From Strongyloides papillosus (lineage: Eukaryota; Nematoda; Chromadorea; Rhabditida; Strongyloididae), in contig SRSI01000079.1 in NCBI GenBank assembly GCA_005656395.1, forward strand, positions 62,001 to 126,000: DNA of 64,000 nt. Direction: 5' to 3'. Of this stretch, positions 46,437 through 58,861 are shown piece after piece (position 1 is the stretch's first letter; each line of letters opens with the position of its first letter). The notes beneath the pieces were generated by a model. It was given only the letters and a program-made list of their open reading frames with translations. It was not told where the DNA came from and made no database searches. A program made the translations under genes and the position numbers.

Positions 46437-47650
46437 TTATACACAAAAAAGGGACACAGATTTGTGTAAAATGTAATAGATTTGTACCACATAATAAAAA
46501 TCAAATTTTTTTGACCAGAGACTAATTTTATAACAAATATTTTGTTCATGAAAATTAAAACAATAATTTTAAAATCATTAAAATAAATCGTTATTTTTCC
46601 ATTATATTATTTTTATTTTAAAACTTAAGTTGTTCTAAACAATATATTTTAAAATACCAGACAAAAAATTAATTTTAAGTAAAATTAAAAAGTTTTTATA
46701 AAAACATTTATAAACATAAAATAGAATCTTTTTTAATATGTCTAAAAAAAATTTATTTTGATTTTGGTCTCACAATCTACTCTAACATAAATTTAGATTA
46801 TTAAATGCATAAAAGATTATTGTAAAAGAACAAGATTGCTAAAAAGAAAATTTTAGTATAAAAAAGCACTAAAATATTGTTTTTCTCATTCTTTTTATTT
46901 TATATTGTCACGGTTTTTATTTATTTACTCGTTAATATTTAATAAAATTTCTATAAACCTCTAGACAGGATTTACAATTATATTATAAAATGTATAAATA
47001 ATAATATTTTATTAATGTGTTACTAATAGTTTGAATTATTATAAACTATATTTTTTAATAAAACTTTACTTATCCGATAGCCTAACTTTTTTTGTAATAC
47101 TTTCCAATATCACCTTTAAAAGTCAAATTTATGAAAGCCCTAAAACATTACGTATTTTGTTTTTACTAAAAAGTAATTTTTCAATTCGTTAATTTAAAAT
47201 AAGAGCAAATAATAGGATAATATTTTTGATCATTAATCCCTTCTGTAGCTAAATAATAATTTTTGGTTTTTCGTTATTACTGTTAAAAAACATTCAAATT
47301 ATTCAATTTATTGTTGTTTGTAGATTGTTTAAATGAATGATTTTTGTTGAAACATTAACAACATTACACGAAATTGACTTCAACATACTTCATAATAAAT
47401 TATCAAAATTAAGTTAGACTGTAAGATGAGCATAAAATCATAAAAAATATGATGATTAAGTAAAAGTTACATTACTTCAAAATATTAAATATATTTTTGT
47501 AAAAAACGCAGAATTTATTCGACAACCTATCATTTTGCATTGTTTAAAACATTTTTGTTGTCACTTAATATTATTTAAACTTCAATAAAATTTAATTTTT
47601 TTAAAAAGTGGGATATTTTATTACAGTTTATCAAGAATTGCCAAAATTTG
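46437..47650. repeat. Second copy of the 30624-32466 dispersed repeat, without mariner
   Basis: Begins with acacaaaaaagggacaca and follows the same landmarks as 30624-32466. At about 47280-47310 the mariner seen at 31199-32078 is absent. No coding sequence. Confidence 0.55.
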
Positions 47651-49117
47651 TTCTTTTCTATTTTTCAGTTTTAGAGCTTTCCAAAATGTGCAAATAATTG
47701 CTAAATTAAATGATTTTTTGCTTCATTATAAGCATACTAAAACGAATTATAGTAAAAATTTTTAAAAAAATTTAAAGAAACTCATTTGGCTTGTGTTAGA
47801 TTGTTCCATAAATTGTGCCCTTCATTTACAAAAAAACATATGTTTGACATTTTTAATAATGTAAATTTGTTTAATCTTTATATTTTTTTATGATATTATG
47901 TTCCCGGTAAAGTTAAAATTTGTTTTTTTAATGTATTATAAAGCATATTATTAAGAGTTAATTTCTCATAAAATTACTCACTTCTTAGCAAAGATCATTA
48001 TTTTTTACAATCTACTGGGAAAAATATGTTTAGAAATCTAAAAATTTTATAACAAGAATAACGAAAAGCGATAATAATTTAAACACATAAAGTATTATCA
48101 ATTAATAATATTATTTCAGTATTTATTAAATTAAAATATTTTTAAGTTTTTCCACTATAAATAAAATACATAATGTTTTAGAATCTTAATAAGTTTGGTT
48201 TTTAAATATGATCTTGAAAGACAAATAAAATAAGTTAAATTAATAAATAAGTATAAATTCATAAAAATATAGTTTATAATAATTTAAACTATTTTGAACA
48301 TATTAATAAAAATACTTATTATATGTTAATAAATTTTTTTTATAAAAGTATTTATAATTTTACATAAAATGAAGTTTAATATTGCACTTTGAAATGTATT
48401 GAAAGAGTAACTTTAATTATGAGATAAAATAGTACTATAGGAAAATTGAAACTTATTATAATTATTTTTAAATTATGGCTTTTATTTTAATGTGAAAAAT
48501 ATTTGCAATAAAAGTAAGATAAAAATGATAACTATACTAGAACTATTGTGATTTTAAAATTGTCTTCATTGTTTTAAAAGTGTTAAACATGTTTTAAAGC
48601 ATGTCTTAAGATATTATAAATTTTCTGAGAAAAGATAACATTTTTTTTTAAATTTCAAATATGTTGGTAACTGTGATCTTATTGTTAGAGTTAAATATTA
48701 AATTATTGTTATTGTGAGATTAGGAAATCCAATTGATTAAATAGAGAAAATAATTACATAGTTTTTTATTAAAACGTCTAAATTTTACAAAATAAGTTAA
48801 AAATAAAAGGACTGGTATTTTTAAGAACTTCAATCTAAAATAATAAATTAGTAATTTAATTAAAACTTTCTTTTCATATAAAATTAAAATTTGATTAAAT
48901 ATATATGTGTAACAATTTTTGTTTATCTAAAATTCTTTTTAGAACTCACTTATTTTGAAATAATTTTTATAATAGTAATTATATTTATTGTAAAATTTAA
49001 AATAGGCGTGATATCAGATAAAATATTTAATTTTATAGTACAAATAATGACGAAAAGCCTATATAAACACATACTTTGTTGCTATTATGTCATTTTGAAC
49101 ATTTTGCGTAATTGTAA
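47651..49117. other. AT-rich spacer, no gene seen
   Basis: No protein-like frame or transposon end recognised. It precedes the left limit, as far as the window shows, of the inverted repeat. Confidence 0.5.
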
Positions 49118-49292
49118 TGATAATTAATTTTATTAATTTCAGACTCCACTTGTTAATTATTATTATTTCTATATTCTAAATAAAAATTGAATAGTATTGT
49201 AACCTCGTGTTATTCTAACTTAAAAATTTATCTTAAAATTAGTCACAAGTCAAAAAAATGAATTTTTTTAGTTGAGACAAATTTATTACATT

Positions 49293-49475
49293 TTAAAACG
49301 AGTTGTGTTTGTTTTCTTGCGTATAATTATTATGATAAAAAATTTTAAATTTGCAAAGTGTCACTTTATAATTTGATATAAAGTTTTTCAGACGGATTGA
49401 ACAACATAAAGTTAGGACATTGTCTAAAGAGTACTGTACGAAATTATCGATAACAAAGTGTGATTTTTTATACAT
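49293..49475 (-). other. Short conserved frame in both arms, probably not a gene
   Basis: A 60-codon frame here is nearly identical to 63641-63823 in the other arm, and a decayed version occurs near 29965-30060. It has no signal peptide or recognisable motif; conservation follows the repeat itself. I list it only because it recurs in three places. Confidence 0.25.
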
Positions 49476-49869
49476 TTTTTCTTATTAAATGATGAAATCT
49501 GTATGTTTACTTTAATATCTACTATAAATATAATATTTTATAGCATAAATTTTGTGACAAAGTACTCATAACCGGAATCAATTATGAATAAAAGATAAAA
49601 TAATTAATAAAGTTATTTAAATTATAATACAACAACATTGCTTGCTTGAAGATTTAATTTTTTATTGTTAACTATATTGTCATAAGACTTCATAAAAATT
49701 AGTATAATAATTTTGTTAATTCCTCTCATTGTATAATTTATAACAATGAGTAGTATCAATAAAATGTTTTTTTGTTAGAAGAAAATAATGTAAAAGTCTT
49801 TTATGTCAATTTTAAAAAAAAACATATTTGAAAAATTTATTTTTGAATGGTAAAAATTTTAACAAATAG

Positions 49870-50260
49870 TAAAATTATTTTCTTCTTTTGTAACTGTTCA
49901 TACAGCCATGTTGAGATGAACTGTCTAGGTGGTTTCGATTATTTCTATATTTGTATACATTAATAAAAAGATTTTAAATTCCGTTTTTAGGTAATTCAAT
50001 TCTTCCATATTTATACAAAGTAATATCAGAAGACTTTCCATACTTTTTAGTAGGTGATTTTCTTCTCCTGCACCCTCCTTTTTGATATCTTACTTTTATT
50101 ATATGAATTATTTTTCTTACTTAGTTCTTTTCTCTCAGTAAAACCACTTTTTTTCTTGGAGCATTTTCAACTAATTGAAATCAAAGTATAGAAATAATTA
50201 AAAAAAAAGAATATATTTGCTTTAATGCTTTTGATAAAATTCATTGAAAAAAAGTTGCGA
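49870..50260 (-). pseudogene. Family A secreted-peptide pseudogene (left arm)
   Basis: It begins MNFIKSIKANIFFF like the intact gene at 29324, then shifts frame inside the signal peptide. A Lys/Arg-rich extension lies in the middle, and the end reads MNSYKRRK, corresponding to PNSYGRRK with Gly changed to Lys. Inactive. Confidence 0.65.
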
Positions 50261-50551
50261 ATGCGATTCTTATTGAAGATTTTACTTTATTTTAATAAAA
50301 TTATTAGGTGTCGTAGATTATCATTATAAATTATTTCAAACAAAATTTGCTATTATTTGCAAGACTATTTCGTTAAACTTTGCTTTTTTTTATCAAATAT
50401 AACCAAATATAGATTTTTTTACTTATAACCACGTTTTGTTGACAATTAAATATAACATAAAAAGTGTTATTTTTAAGCAAAATTTCTAACTTTTTTTAAA
50501 CAAAATAAAATTTCGTTTCAATCAAACTTAATATCACAGTAATCCAATTTA

Positions 50552-52063
50552 CCCGGTTAATAGCCGTACGCGATATACAACTTGTATACAGGTAATATAC
50601 AGATTTGTTACAAGCAGTACCTGTACGGCGTACAGAAAGCTAATAAGCTGTACATTAGCTGTACGTAAGGTGTACCTTACCTGTACGTTAGCTGTATACA
50701 GCTAAGAAAAAACACATTTAATAATTGCAAATTTTTATATTTTTTTACACAAAATACACATATAAATATAGAAAAATTTTATTGCAAATTAAAAATACAT
50801 TAAAAATTAAACAAAATTAATTTTATAGTAGTAAAAACTCACAGTTGTTAGATTACTGCTTCCATATCTAAAAAAATAAAGAATGTATTATACTAAAAGA
50901 ACAAACCAAACTTACAATTTGCCTTCCTTCCGACGATATTTTTGTACTGTGAAATGATTGGACCTAAAAGCAAAATATTTAACTAATGAAGAAAATAATG
51001 CAACTTATCTTTTAAATGTCCAGCCAACTATCAAAAAGGTGCATATGATATCTGTAAATATAAAAGTATTAAATATTTGAATAAAAAATACTTACACAGT
51101 CATTACTTTAAACCTTTTCTTCCTGTTCTGATGAAGAATATTTTATCTAAAAGCAAACTAATTAAATCATGAAATAAATAATCCAAACTTATCTGCTAAC
51201 AACTGTAGTCAAGCTCCAAGGTAGTGGAGAAAATAATATCTATAAAAATAACATTAATAAATGAGTAATAAATGTTAAATAAAAAAATTACCGATATACA
51301 GGTATAAAAATACATGTGACAAAATGTGCACATTTCGGTAAAATGCTAGTGTAAAAGTGTGCTTTATCCAACACAATAATACAAGAGCAAAACCAAAATA
51401 CTTCTTGATAGACAGGTGTGTCTTGACCTTTCCCGGCTTAATGTATATCAAAAGGTATCGTGTATAGTTTGAACGAACAAATGCGATAATTACACCTAAA
51501 AATATGATTTTTAATGTAGCAAAAGAATAATGAATGGCAAAAAAGATAAATGCTTTGAACAGTTAAAAAATTGGTTACTGTTAGTAGTTTATTCTTTAAA
51601 AATCTAAAAATCTATATCTAACCAGTAGTATAAAAACTTAGTAAATATTGTTGACGATTTGTGTTTTTTTAAAATATTTAATATCATTGATAACTCCTAT
51701 AAAAATTTTATTTAGGTTATAAATGTCAATACCATAATAGCTATTAAGAGTAAAAATTGTATCTATTTTAAGACATTTATTTTATTCAATCAAATTCACA
51801 AGCAAATAATGTTTCTTGAACACTTCATTCCTTTATACATAGCTAAAATATGTTTTTATAACAAAATTTATATGATTTACTTAGTTTTTTCTTATCTGTA
51901 CCTTAGCTGTATGAATTCTGTATACAGCATACAGCATATACAGAATATACAGAAACTTATGCAAGTAAACATATTTCCAAAGTCGCTGTATATTTTTCTG
52001 TACAGCTAAGATACAGCTAACGTACACCTAATTCCTGTACCTTAGCTGTGACGTTAAACCGGG
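50552..52063. mobile_element. 1.5-kb TIR element inserted in the left arm only
   Basis: Ends cccggttaa and ttaaaccggg are inverted and flanked by TA (50550-50551, 52064-52065). The right arm has the uninterrupted site (about 62540-62560), with a single TA. The TIRs extend about 150 bp and consist of reiterated GTAC/AGCTGTA palindromes (agctgtacgt, gtatacagct). The interior has no transposase. On the minus strand between 50910 and 51250 four short islands of about 50 bp each end in TAAGT-type donors and begin after AG, spaced about 100 bp apart. Confidence 0.85.
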
Positions 52064-53589
52064 TATATTCATAATATTTGTTAACATTTAAATCGGGTAA
52101 TATAAATTAATATGTTATTTCTTTATTTTTTATAACAAATAACAATATAACATCCTGTAATTGTAAAGAAAATTTAAGCAATTTATTCGTAATTAGATTT
52201 TATTAGAGTGAAAATTAATAGATAAAAGGAGTTGGAATTTTATTCCAATCTGTCTCTTAGAGGGATAATTTCCCAGTTTTTAACCTAATTTTCATTCATC
52301 TCATCTTATTTCATTCATTCATTCGTTCGCTTTAATAAAAATTTTAACTAAAGGTAAATATATTTACATTCTTACAAAATCTATAAAAAATATTATTTCT
52401 AAAAATAAATTTTAAATTCAGAATTAATGAGTTTTATAGTTGATACAAATGACTATGTTGTAAAAACTTTAATTTTTAAAAAAATTATAAATTTTGACAC
52501 TCAATTAATATCTTTGCATATTTTTTTTATTAGATATTATAAGTCTACTTTTTAGAATTTACTTTTGACTCTATAATAAATTTAGTAGGAATTTTTTTCT
52601 AAACATTTACATAAACAATATGTTTTAAAATTTAAATGATTCTAACAACGAAGATCAATAAACAGTATATCCCATGAAATATCACTAATTAAAGATGTTT
52701 TCTAAATATTTACTTTTAATTCTTTATTAAAATATTTAAAGTTACAAAAATGAATTCCTACACATTTTTATCACTATACATTTATAAGTGTATCGAAAAA
52801 TGTAGAGTTAGAATTTTTTAGCCTTTAGATTTTAAAAATAAACGTTAAAATTTGAATCTAGGTAGAATCTTAAACGTACTATCAAAATTTAAAAAATATA
52901 AAGAATAATTGTTCAAAAAAAGAAATTCATTGTAAAATTCTTCAAAATGGTCATTTTCTACAATTCTGCTTAATCACGTTTGTGCAACAATTCCGATATA
53001 AAAATATAAAATGAATATACACAAAAAAGAGACACTGCTTCGTGTAAATTGTAATAATTTTTTTACCATTTAATAAAAATCAGATTTATTTGACTAGCGA
53101 ATAATTAATGACGTGTTCTACGCGAAAATGATGAGAAAAGATTAAATTATTTAACCTATATATGCTATATAAGATATTGCTTTTATTTTAATCTAAATAT
53201 TCTTTTTCATCATTTTTTTATCATTATACGTACCATTAATAATTTAAGATTTTAATTAAATAAAGTTGAATTAAGAAGAAGCCAATTAATATTATTTGAT
53301 CTTTATTGTAAGATCAGTTTAATTTACCATTTTTTATATATTTTTTAATATAACTGCATAGGTTCCAATTAAATTTTTACTATTGGAACAACCCGATCTA
53401 ATAATCATCAATTGATACGTCAGCAGGTACATTTCATCATTCTATAGCAACTTTTTACCAGACAAATCTATAGTATCTTTCGAATCAAGTACACACTGAC
53501 TTAGGCATCTAAAAAATTTGGCTCCTTTAAAGACTCTTGAGTAAACTTTTTTCCATCATTAAAAATTTAATTTTTTATATCTTTAAAAA

Positions 53590-54175
53590 AATTCATTAAA
53601 GAAGCTCTTGCTAATTATTGGACATCCACTTACTACTCTGAAGGATTTACATACTAAAAAAAAACTTAGATGATTCTTTGAAGATCCTAAAACTCATCCC
53701 GAATTTCATAACTTTCTACAAGAACTTACTAGCTCCAATCAATTTACACAGTTTTTAACCACAAATAGACTTCAATTAACTAGGGTTTCAGAAATTAATG
53801 GGTTTTACATTGTCAAAGCAATCAAGAATCTCAACACTAATTTGATATATGATAATACCGTAAACGGAGAACTAATTAATTTTTTTGGCACCTTATCAGA
53901 CTCACTAACTACATCTTTTAACGTTATTGATCCCGTTAAACAACTGTTCTCAACGATTCAATCATTATAGCTACACCACCATCATCTACGTTATCTACAT
54001 CATCTGCTAAAGACAATCTTAAAAATAACTTCGAAGTATCTTACAAATTTTCATTCAAAAATCGTCGTTTCATTTTCAAGATAGATAAATTTTGTCATAA
54101 ATCAACTACATATTCATTAGAAGAATTTATAGAATCCCGTTTTTTGAGTCAGTCGAACACTTTTTAAAAATTTGA
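53590..54175 (+). pseudogene. Unrecognised decayed coding sequence (left arm copy)
   Basis: The composition is richer in GC and protein-like. Pieces read ALANYWTSTYYSEGFTY, then (after a frame change) FFEDPKTHPEFHNFLQELTS through NTVNGELINFFGTLSDS to FSTIQSL, and next IATPPSSTLSTSSAKDN to a stop. Frame changes and stops interrupt it. The same relic lies inverted at 60576-61160. I do not recognise the protein; it could be an old transposon or virus-derived gene or a lost host gene. Confidence 0.5.
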
Positions 54176-55353
54176 TACAACTAAAAATTTTACCCTCCAT
54201 TTTTATTTTATTAATAAAAAGAGGGACTAAAATAATGTATGTTGGTAAATTTATTCGGCTTGAAACTTTGAGATACAGCAGCTGCAGTGTACAAATTCGG
54301 AAAAATTAATTTTTATAAGTTTCCGGTAAATATATTTTTTTTAGAAATAAATATTGTTGCTAGAGGTAATTTTTTATAAAAAAAAAAAATAAGCATAGTG
54401 GGAACATGCGATTTTCTGATTTTTGTACTGAAATTCAAGAGCACTGTGATATACACTTTTTATTTTTCTTTTTTTCATGAATTTATTTTATTTATCACCC
54501 ATTAATCAGAATACAAAATAATTTTTATATAGTGAGGGTCAAGATTATTTCACCTTAAAAATATTTAGTAGTTGGTTCAAGAATCTGCGAGAAAGACGTC
54601 CAACTGGTCTCTTTGTAAAGTATTAATATGTTGTTACTAGATAAATTGATGATATTGCTTCTTTTATTCTCTCTTTTGATACACCTAGTACAACCAAATC
54701 AAAATTTGATGATTCTTTATTTAGTAGCCAAAGATTGTCGTTAGATTTGAAACTTCTACAATTCAGGAAACCAACTTTCTGGAACAATTTTGTTAGTTGG
54801 AGGTTGAGTAATCTTTGAAGCAGCCTTCAGATCTGGTTGCCATCCCAGGATCTTCATTAGGGGACTTAATCAACAGTTAGTTTAGCAAAATCTATTTAAT
54901 TTAGAGAAAATGTTGCAAAAGCGACACCTTTAAGATGACATGTTGAAAAGTATCTTTTCATGAATGTAGGTGTAAAATTATGTGAGAAGTCGAATAAGCA
55001 TAGTGGAAACATGGACTTTTTTTATTTCTGTACTCAAAATGCGAAAAAACTAAAAAAAATTCCAAAAGACAATAAAGACAAAAATTTACGAAGCTGAAAG
55101 TATGCTCATTCGTTTTTTCATAAACAAATACCGCCTAGAAACATTATTTTTAAAAAAATCTATTTCCTTGAAACATGTAAAAATCGATTTTTCAAACTTT
55201 GACTTACTGCTGTTGCTGTATATCGAAGTTTCAGGTCGAATAAATTTGCTAACATATATTTCTTTAGTTGATCTTTCTTTTAATAAAATAAAAATAAGGG
55301 GTGAAATTTTTAGTTGTACACCCAATGTGTGATTGACTCAAAAAATGGGTTTT
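54138..55353. mobile_element. MITE-like element with ~230-bp TIRs (left arm copy)
   Basis: The end starting cccgttttttgagtcagtc is inverted against tgactcaaaaaatggg at the right, and similarity runs about 230 bp inwards (shared acaactaaaaatttt, ttattttattaa, aaatttattcg, atacagcaRcWgcagt). Flanking direct repeats were not evident. The middle (54430-54990) has no recognised gene. Mirrored at 59398-60613. Confidence 0.6.
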
Positions 55354-55889
55354 AAGTTATTATTTTTTAATTTTATTGTTTTACCAAATATGATTGCTTT
55401 ATCTTATTATACTTTTTAGATTTTATTAAATACATTAAATTCAAATTCTTGTCAAAATTAAGCGGTCATACTTAAGAAGCCTCACTAAAATCAGTATTAA
55501 AAAAAAGAATAAGTTTAAATGAGAAGATGAGAGAAAACATGGATACTTAAAATTCTCTAGATATAAGACAATCTAAAAGTCTTGACAAAAAGAGATTAAG
55601 CTAATAGATAAGTAGAAAATTAAAAAAGATGTCTTATGATTGCTGAATCATTTAAAGAATTATCTGAGGTTCTTAGAAGTAAATTTAAACTTAGCTGGCT
55701 ATTAAAAGAAACTAAAAAAAATTTTCTATTAGAAATCATATAAAAAATATTAATAAAAATTTTATTTTTAGACCTATGTAATAATTGCAAATTAAAGCAA
55801 TATTTTTTAAGGTTATAGTGGTTTTAAGATTATTTCTCCAATAAATACACTATTTCCTTTTTTTATAGATTTGTTAGTTAATTCATGTT

Positions 55890-56156
55890 TCATTTTTTTC
55901 CATAACTTTTTGGATCTTGAGGACTTCTGTAATTATCAGTTACGTGTTCTTTTGCATTTTCAACAGAGAGATTGTAAAGTTGGTTTGCAAGTCTTCCAGT
56001 TTGACCAACAGATGAACGACTACGCTTGGCTCTTATTGATGCATCTTCGAATTGATTTGAAAATTGTAAAATTTCTTTACATTTAATAATTGTAAAAGAA
56101 ATTAAGCACATCAAAATAATTACTTGAGCAACTTTATTAAAGCTGGTAGAATACAT
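55890..56156 (-). CDS. Secreted peptide precursor, family B (left arm copy)
   Basis: A single exon encodes 88 residues, identical to the product of 58595-58861. A hydrophobic signal sequence (VAQVIILMCLISFTIIKC, about 9-26) is followed by a short acidic propeptide, then RAKR (42-45), a furin-type site. The predicted mature peptide starts SRSSVGQTGRLANQLYNLS (N-L-S sequon) and ends SPQDPKSYGKK; Y-G-K-K would give a Tyr-amide. The T-x-R-L-x-x-Q-L-x-N-L-S core and the SYG-basic end match the family A peptide at 29324-29569 with nearly the same spacing from the cleavage site, so I treat both as one superfamily. Function unknown; secreted signalling, defence or host-directed roles are all possible. 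Confidence 0.75.
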   Translation of the reverse strand: MYSTSFNKVAQVIILMCLISFTIIKCKEILQFSNQFEDASIRAKRSRSSVGQTGRLANQLYNLSVENAKEHVTDNYRSPQDPKSYGKK

Positions 56157-57269
56157 TTTAAAATGTTTAATAAATGTTATTTGATATCATTTAAAAATTC
56201 AGGTTATTTTTATACTACTTTTTTTTTAAAAGAGTAAGTTTCAAAAAACAAGGATGAATAAATTTTAAGTAAAGTTATTAAAACAAATAAAATTTAACTA
56301 CACGAAAATTAGAATTGTATTTGACATATTCTTTGCTTCAATAAAATTTATTTACATATTACCATTAGAAATCACACTATGTTTTTTGGTGTTAATTTCT
56401 AAATCGTATATTTTGACCTCTACTGCAGCAGGGATATTAAAAATTAATAAAAAATTTATCTATAATTAATAAAAATTCTTGAAACTCTTATAGTGCAATG
56501 TTTATGTTGTGTTAAGCATAGATTATTTAAAAATTTTGAATTTCAAAAAATAGAAATCTTTTCTAAAGTTGTTTATCTCAAAATTTAAACTTGAAACATT
56601 ATATGAAACCGATATCATCTGAGAGCCCATATTTTCTTCCGTAAGAATATATTAAAGTTTCTGCACAGTTTTGAAATAATAAACTTTAAATTTTATTACT
56701 CTTGATTTTTCTATATTTTTTATCTTAAAATCGAATTTTTTGAACTATTAGGACTCAGGAATTTGAAAGTGCTAATAAGTCTAAATTAAAAAAATTTTAT
56801 TTAATGATTATAATTTAGTAGAAAAATGTTTTTATCATTTTTAAAAAATTTGAGTGTTACTTTTAAAAAAATGATTAAATATTTTAGTTTTAGTATTCAA
56901 AGCTTTTTAAAATGTTGAAAAACTGTTCTCTACATAGAAATCGAAAATACTCATATATGTGTCTGAGGTACGGTGGAAAACATCTGAGATAATTTCAAGC
57001 ATTAGCATGATTTAATAAAAACAAATATTTTTTTGTTAACTCTAAGAATTAAAAATTACATTTACAAGTACAAAAAATCAGTTACTGTTTCATCGAAAAA
57101 CATACACTAAAAATATAAATAAAAATACCAAAAACTTCGTTTTTGTAAAAAACATACTTTTATATTGAGATTCATTTTGCGCACTCAAAAGGATGAAAAT
57201 AAATTCTGATTTTTATATTATCACTTTACTTGGCAATATAAATGTATCGCCGTCTGAGGCATTTGAACG

Positions 57270-57488
57270 CTTTATCGTTTGTAATTGAACTATAGTTGAA
57301 GCAAACATTTCTTTTAAATTATTTATATTTTGATCTTTATTGGTTAAAAATAAAAATACCTAATTTTGTAGAGACTTGTTTGTAAATGTACTATTAGGTA
57401 TATCCTTATTTTTTATTACTTTAATGAGAAAAGCTCTTATTATTTAATATTCAGTGATATCTTTTTGTAGTGTTCAACAAATATTGAA
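57270..57488. other. 219-bp unique spacer of the palindrome
   Basis: Single-copy sequence between the arms. It is AT-rich and has no coding frame. It separates the two mirrored 'gccgtctgaggcat' arm ends. Confidence 0.85.
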
Positions 57489-58594
57489 ATGCCTCAGACG
57501 GCGATACATTTATATTGCCAAGTAAAGTAATAATATAAAAATCAGAATTTATTTTCATCCTTTTGAGTGCGCAAAATGAATCTCAATATAAAAGTATGTT
57601 TTTTACAAAAACGAAGTTTTTGGTATTTTTATTTATATTTTTAGTGTATGTTTTTCGATGAAACAGTAACTGATTTTTTGTACTTGTAAATGTAATTTTT
57701 AATTCTTAGAGTTAACAAAAAAATATTTGTTTTTATTAAATCATGCTAATGCTTGAAATTATCTCAGATGTTTTCCACCGTACCTCAGACACATATATGA
57801 GTATTTTCGATTTCTATGTAGAGAACAGTTTTTCAACATTTTAAAAAGCTTTGAATACTAAAACTAAAATATTTAATCATTTTTTTAAAAGTAACACTCA
57901 AATTTTTTAAAAATGATAAAAACATTTTTCTACTAAATTATAATCATTAAATAAAATTTTTTTAATTTAGACTTATTAGCACTTTCAAATTCCTGAGTCC
58001 TAATAGTTCAAAAAATTCGATTTTAAGATAAAAAATATAGAAAAATCAAGAGTAATAAAATTTAAAGTTTATTATTTCAAAACTGTGCAGAAACTTTAAT
58101 ATATTCTTACGGAAGAAAATATGGGCTTTCAGATGATATCGGTTTCATATAATGTTTCAAGTTTAAATTTTGAGATAAACAACTTTAGAAAAGATTTCTA
58201 TTTTTTGAAATTCAAAATTTTTAAATAATCTATGCTTAACACAACATAAACATTGCACTATAAGAGTTTCAAGAATTTTTATTAATTATAGATAAATTTT
58301 TTATTAATTTTTAATATCCCTGCTGCAGTAGAGGTCAAAATATACGATTTAGAAATTAACACCAAAAAACATAGTGTGATTTCTAATGGTAATATGTAAA
58401 TAAATTTTATTGAAGCAAAGAATATGTCAAATACAATTCTAATTTTCGTGTAGTTAAATTTTATTTGTTTTAATAACTTTACTTAAAATTTATTCATCCT
58501 TGTTTTTTGAAACTTACTCTTTTAAAAAAAAAGTAGTATAAAAATAACCTGAATTTTTAAATGATATCAAATAACATTTATTAAACATTTTAAA

Positions 58595-58861
58595 ATGTAT
58601 TCTACCAGCTTTAATAAAGTTGCTCAAGTAATTATTTTGATGTGCTTAATTTCTTTTACAATTATTAAATGTAAAGAAATTTTACAATTTTCAAATCAAT
58701 TCGAAGATGCATCAATAAGAGCCAAGCGTAGTCGTTCATCTGTTGGTCAAACTGGAAGACTTGCAAACCAACTTTACAATCTCTCTGTTGAAAATGCAAA
58801 AGAACACGTAACTGATAATTACAGAAGTCCTCAAGATCCAAAAAGTTATGGAAAAAAATGA
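58595..58861 (+). CDS. Secreted peptide precursor, family B (right arm copy)
   Basis: Divergent twin of 55890-56156, transcribed away from the palindrome centre, with an identical 88-residue product and 2.4 kb of mirrored sequence between the two start codons. Features as for the twin: signal sequence, RAKR site at 42-45, N-L-S sequon, SYGKK end. Both copies also share the identical upstream region, so they should be expressed together. A decayed relative of family A lies about 4 kb further out on the same arm (62850-63245). Confidence 0.75.
   Translation: MYSTSFNKVAQVIILMCLISFTIIKCKEILQFSNQFEDASIRAKRSRSSVGQTGRLANQLYNLSVENAKEHVTDNYRSPQDPKSYGKK

Larger units (their letters stand above)
49118..57269. 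repeat. Left arm of giant inverted repeat
   Basis: Sequence reading leftward from 57269 matches sequence reading rightward from 57489 to the end of the window (left x pairs with right 114751-x near the centre). The arm is longer than its partner because of a 1512-bp TIR element (50552-52063) and an extra ~120-bp block near 52225-52345. Identity is almost complete near the centre and falls distally. The repeat may continue beyond what the window shows, because the right arm is cut by the window end. Confidence 0.93.

Noticed and set aside
48891..49127. 78-codon hydrophobic frame
   Set aside because: Begins at a non-ATG codon and is Ile/Phe/Lys-rich like random AT DNA.
55086..55325. Frames on both strands over the MITE TIR, mirrored at 59426-59644
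   Set aside because: They overlap the terminal inverted repeat and one begins at a non-ATG codon; conservation is that of the repeat, not of a protein.
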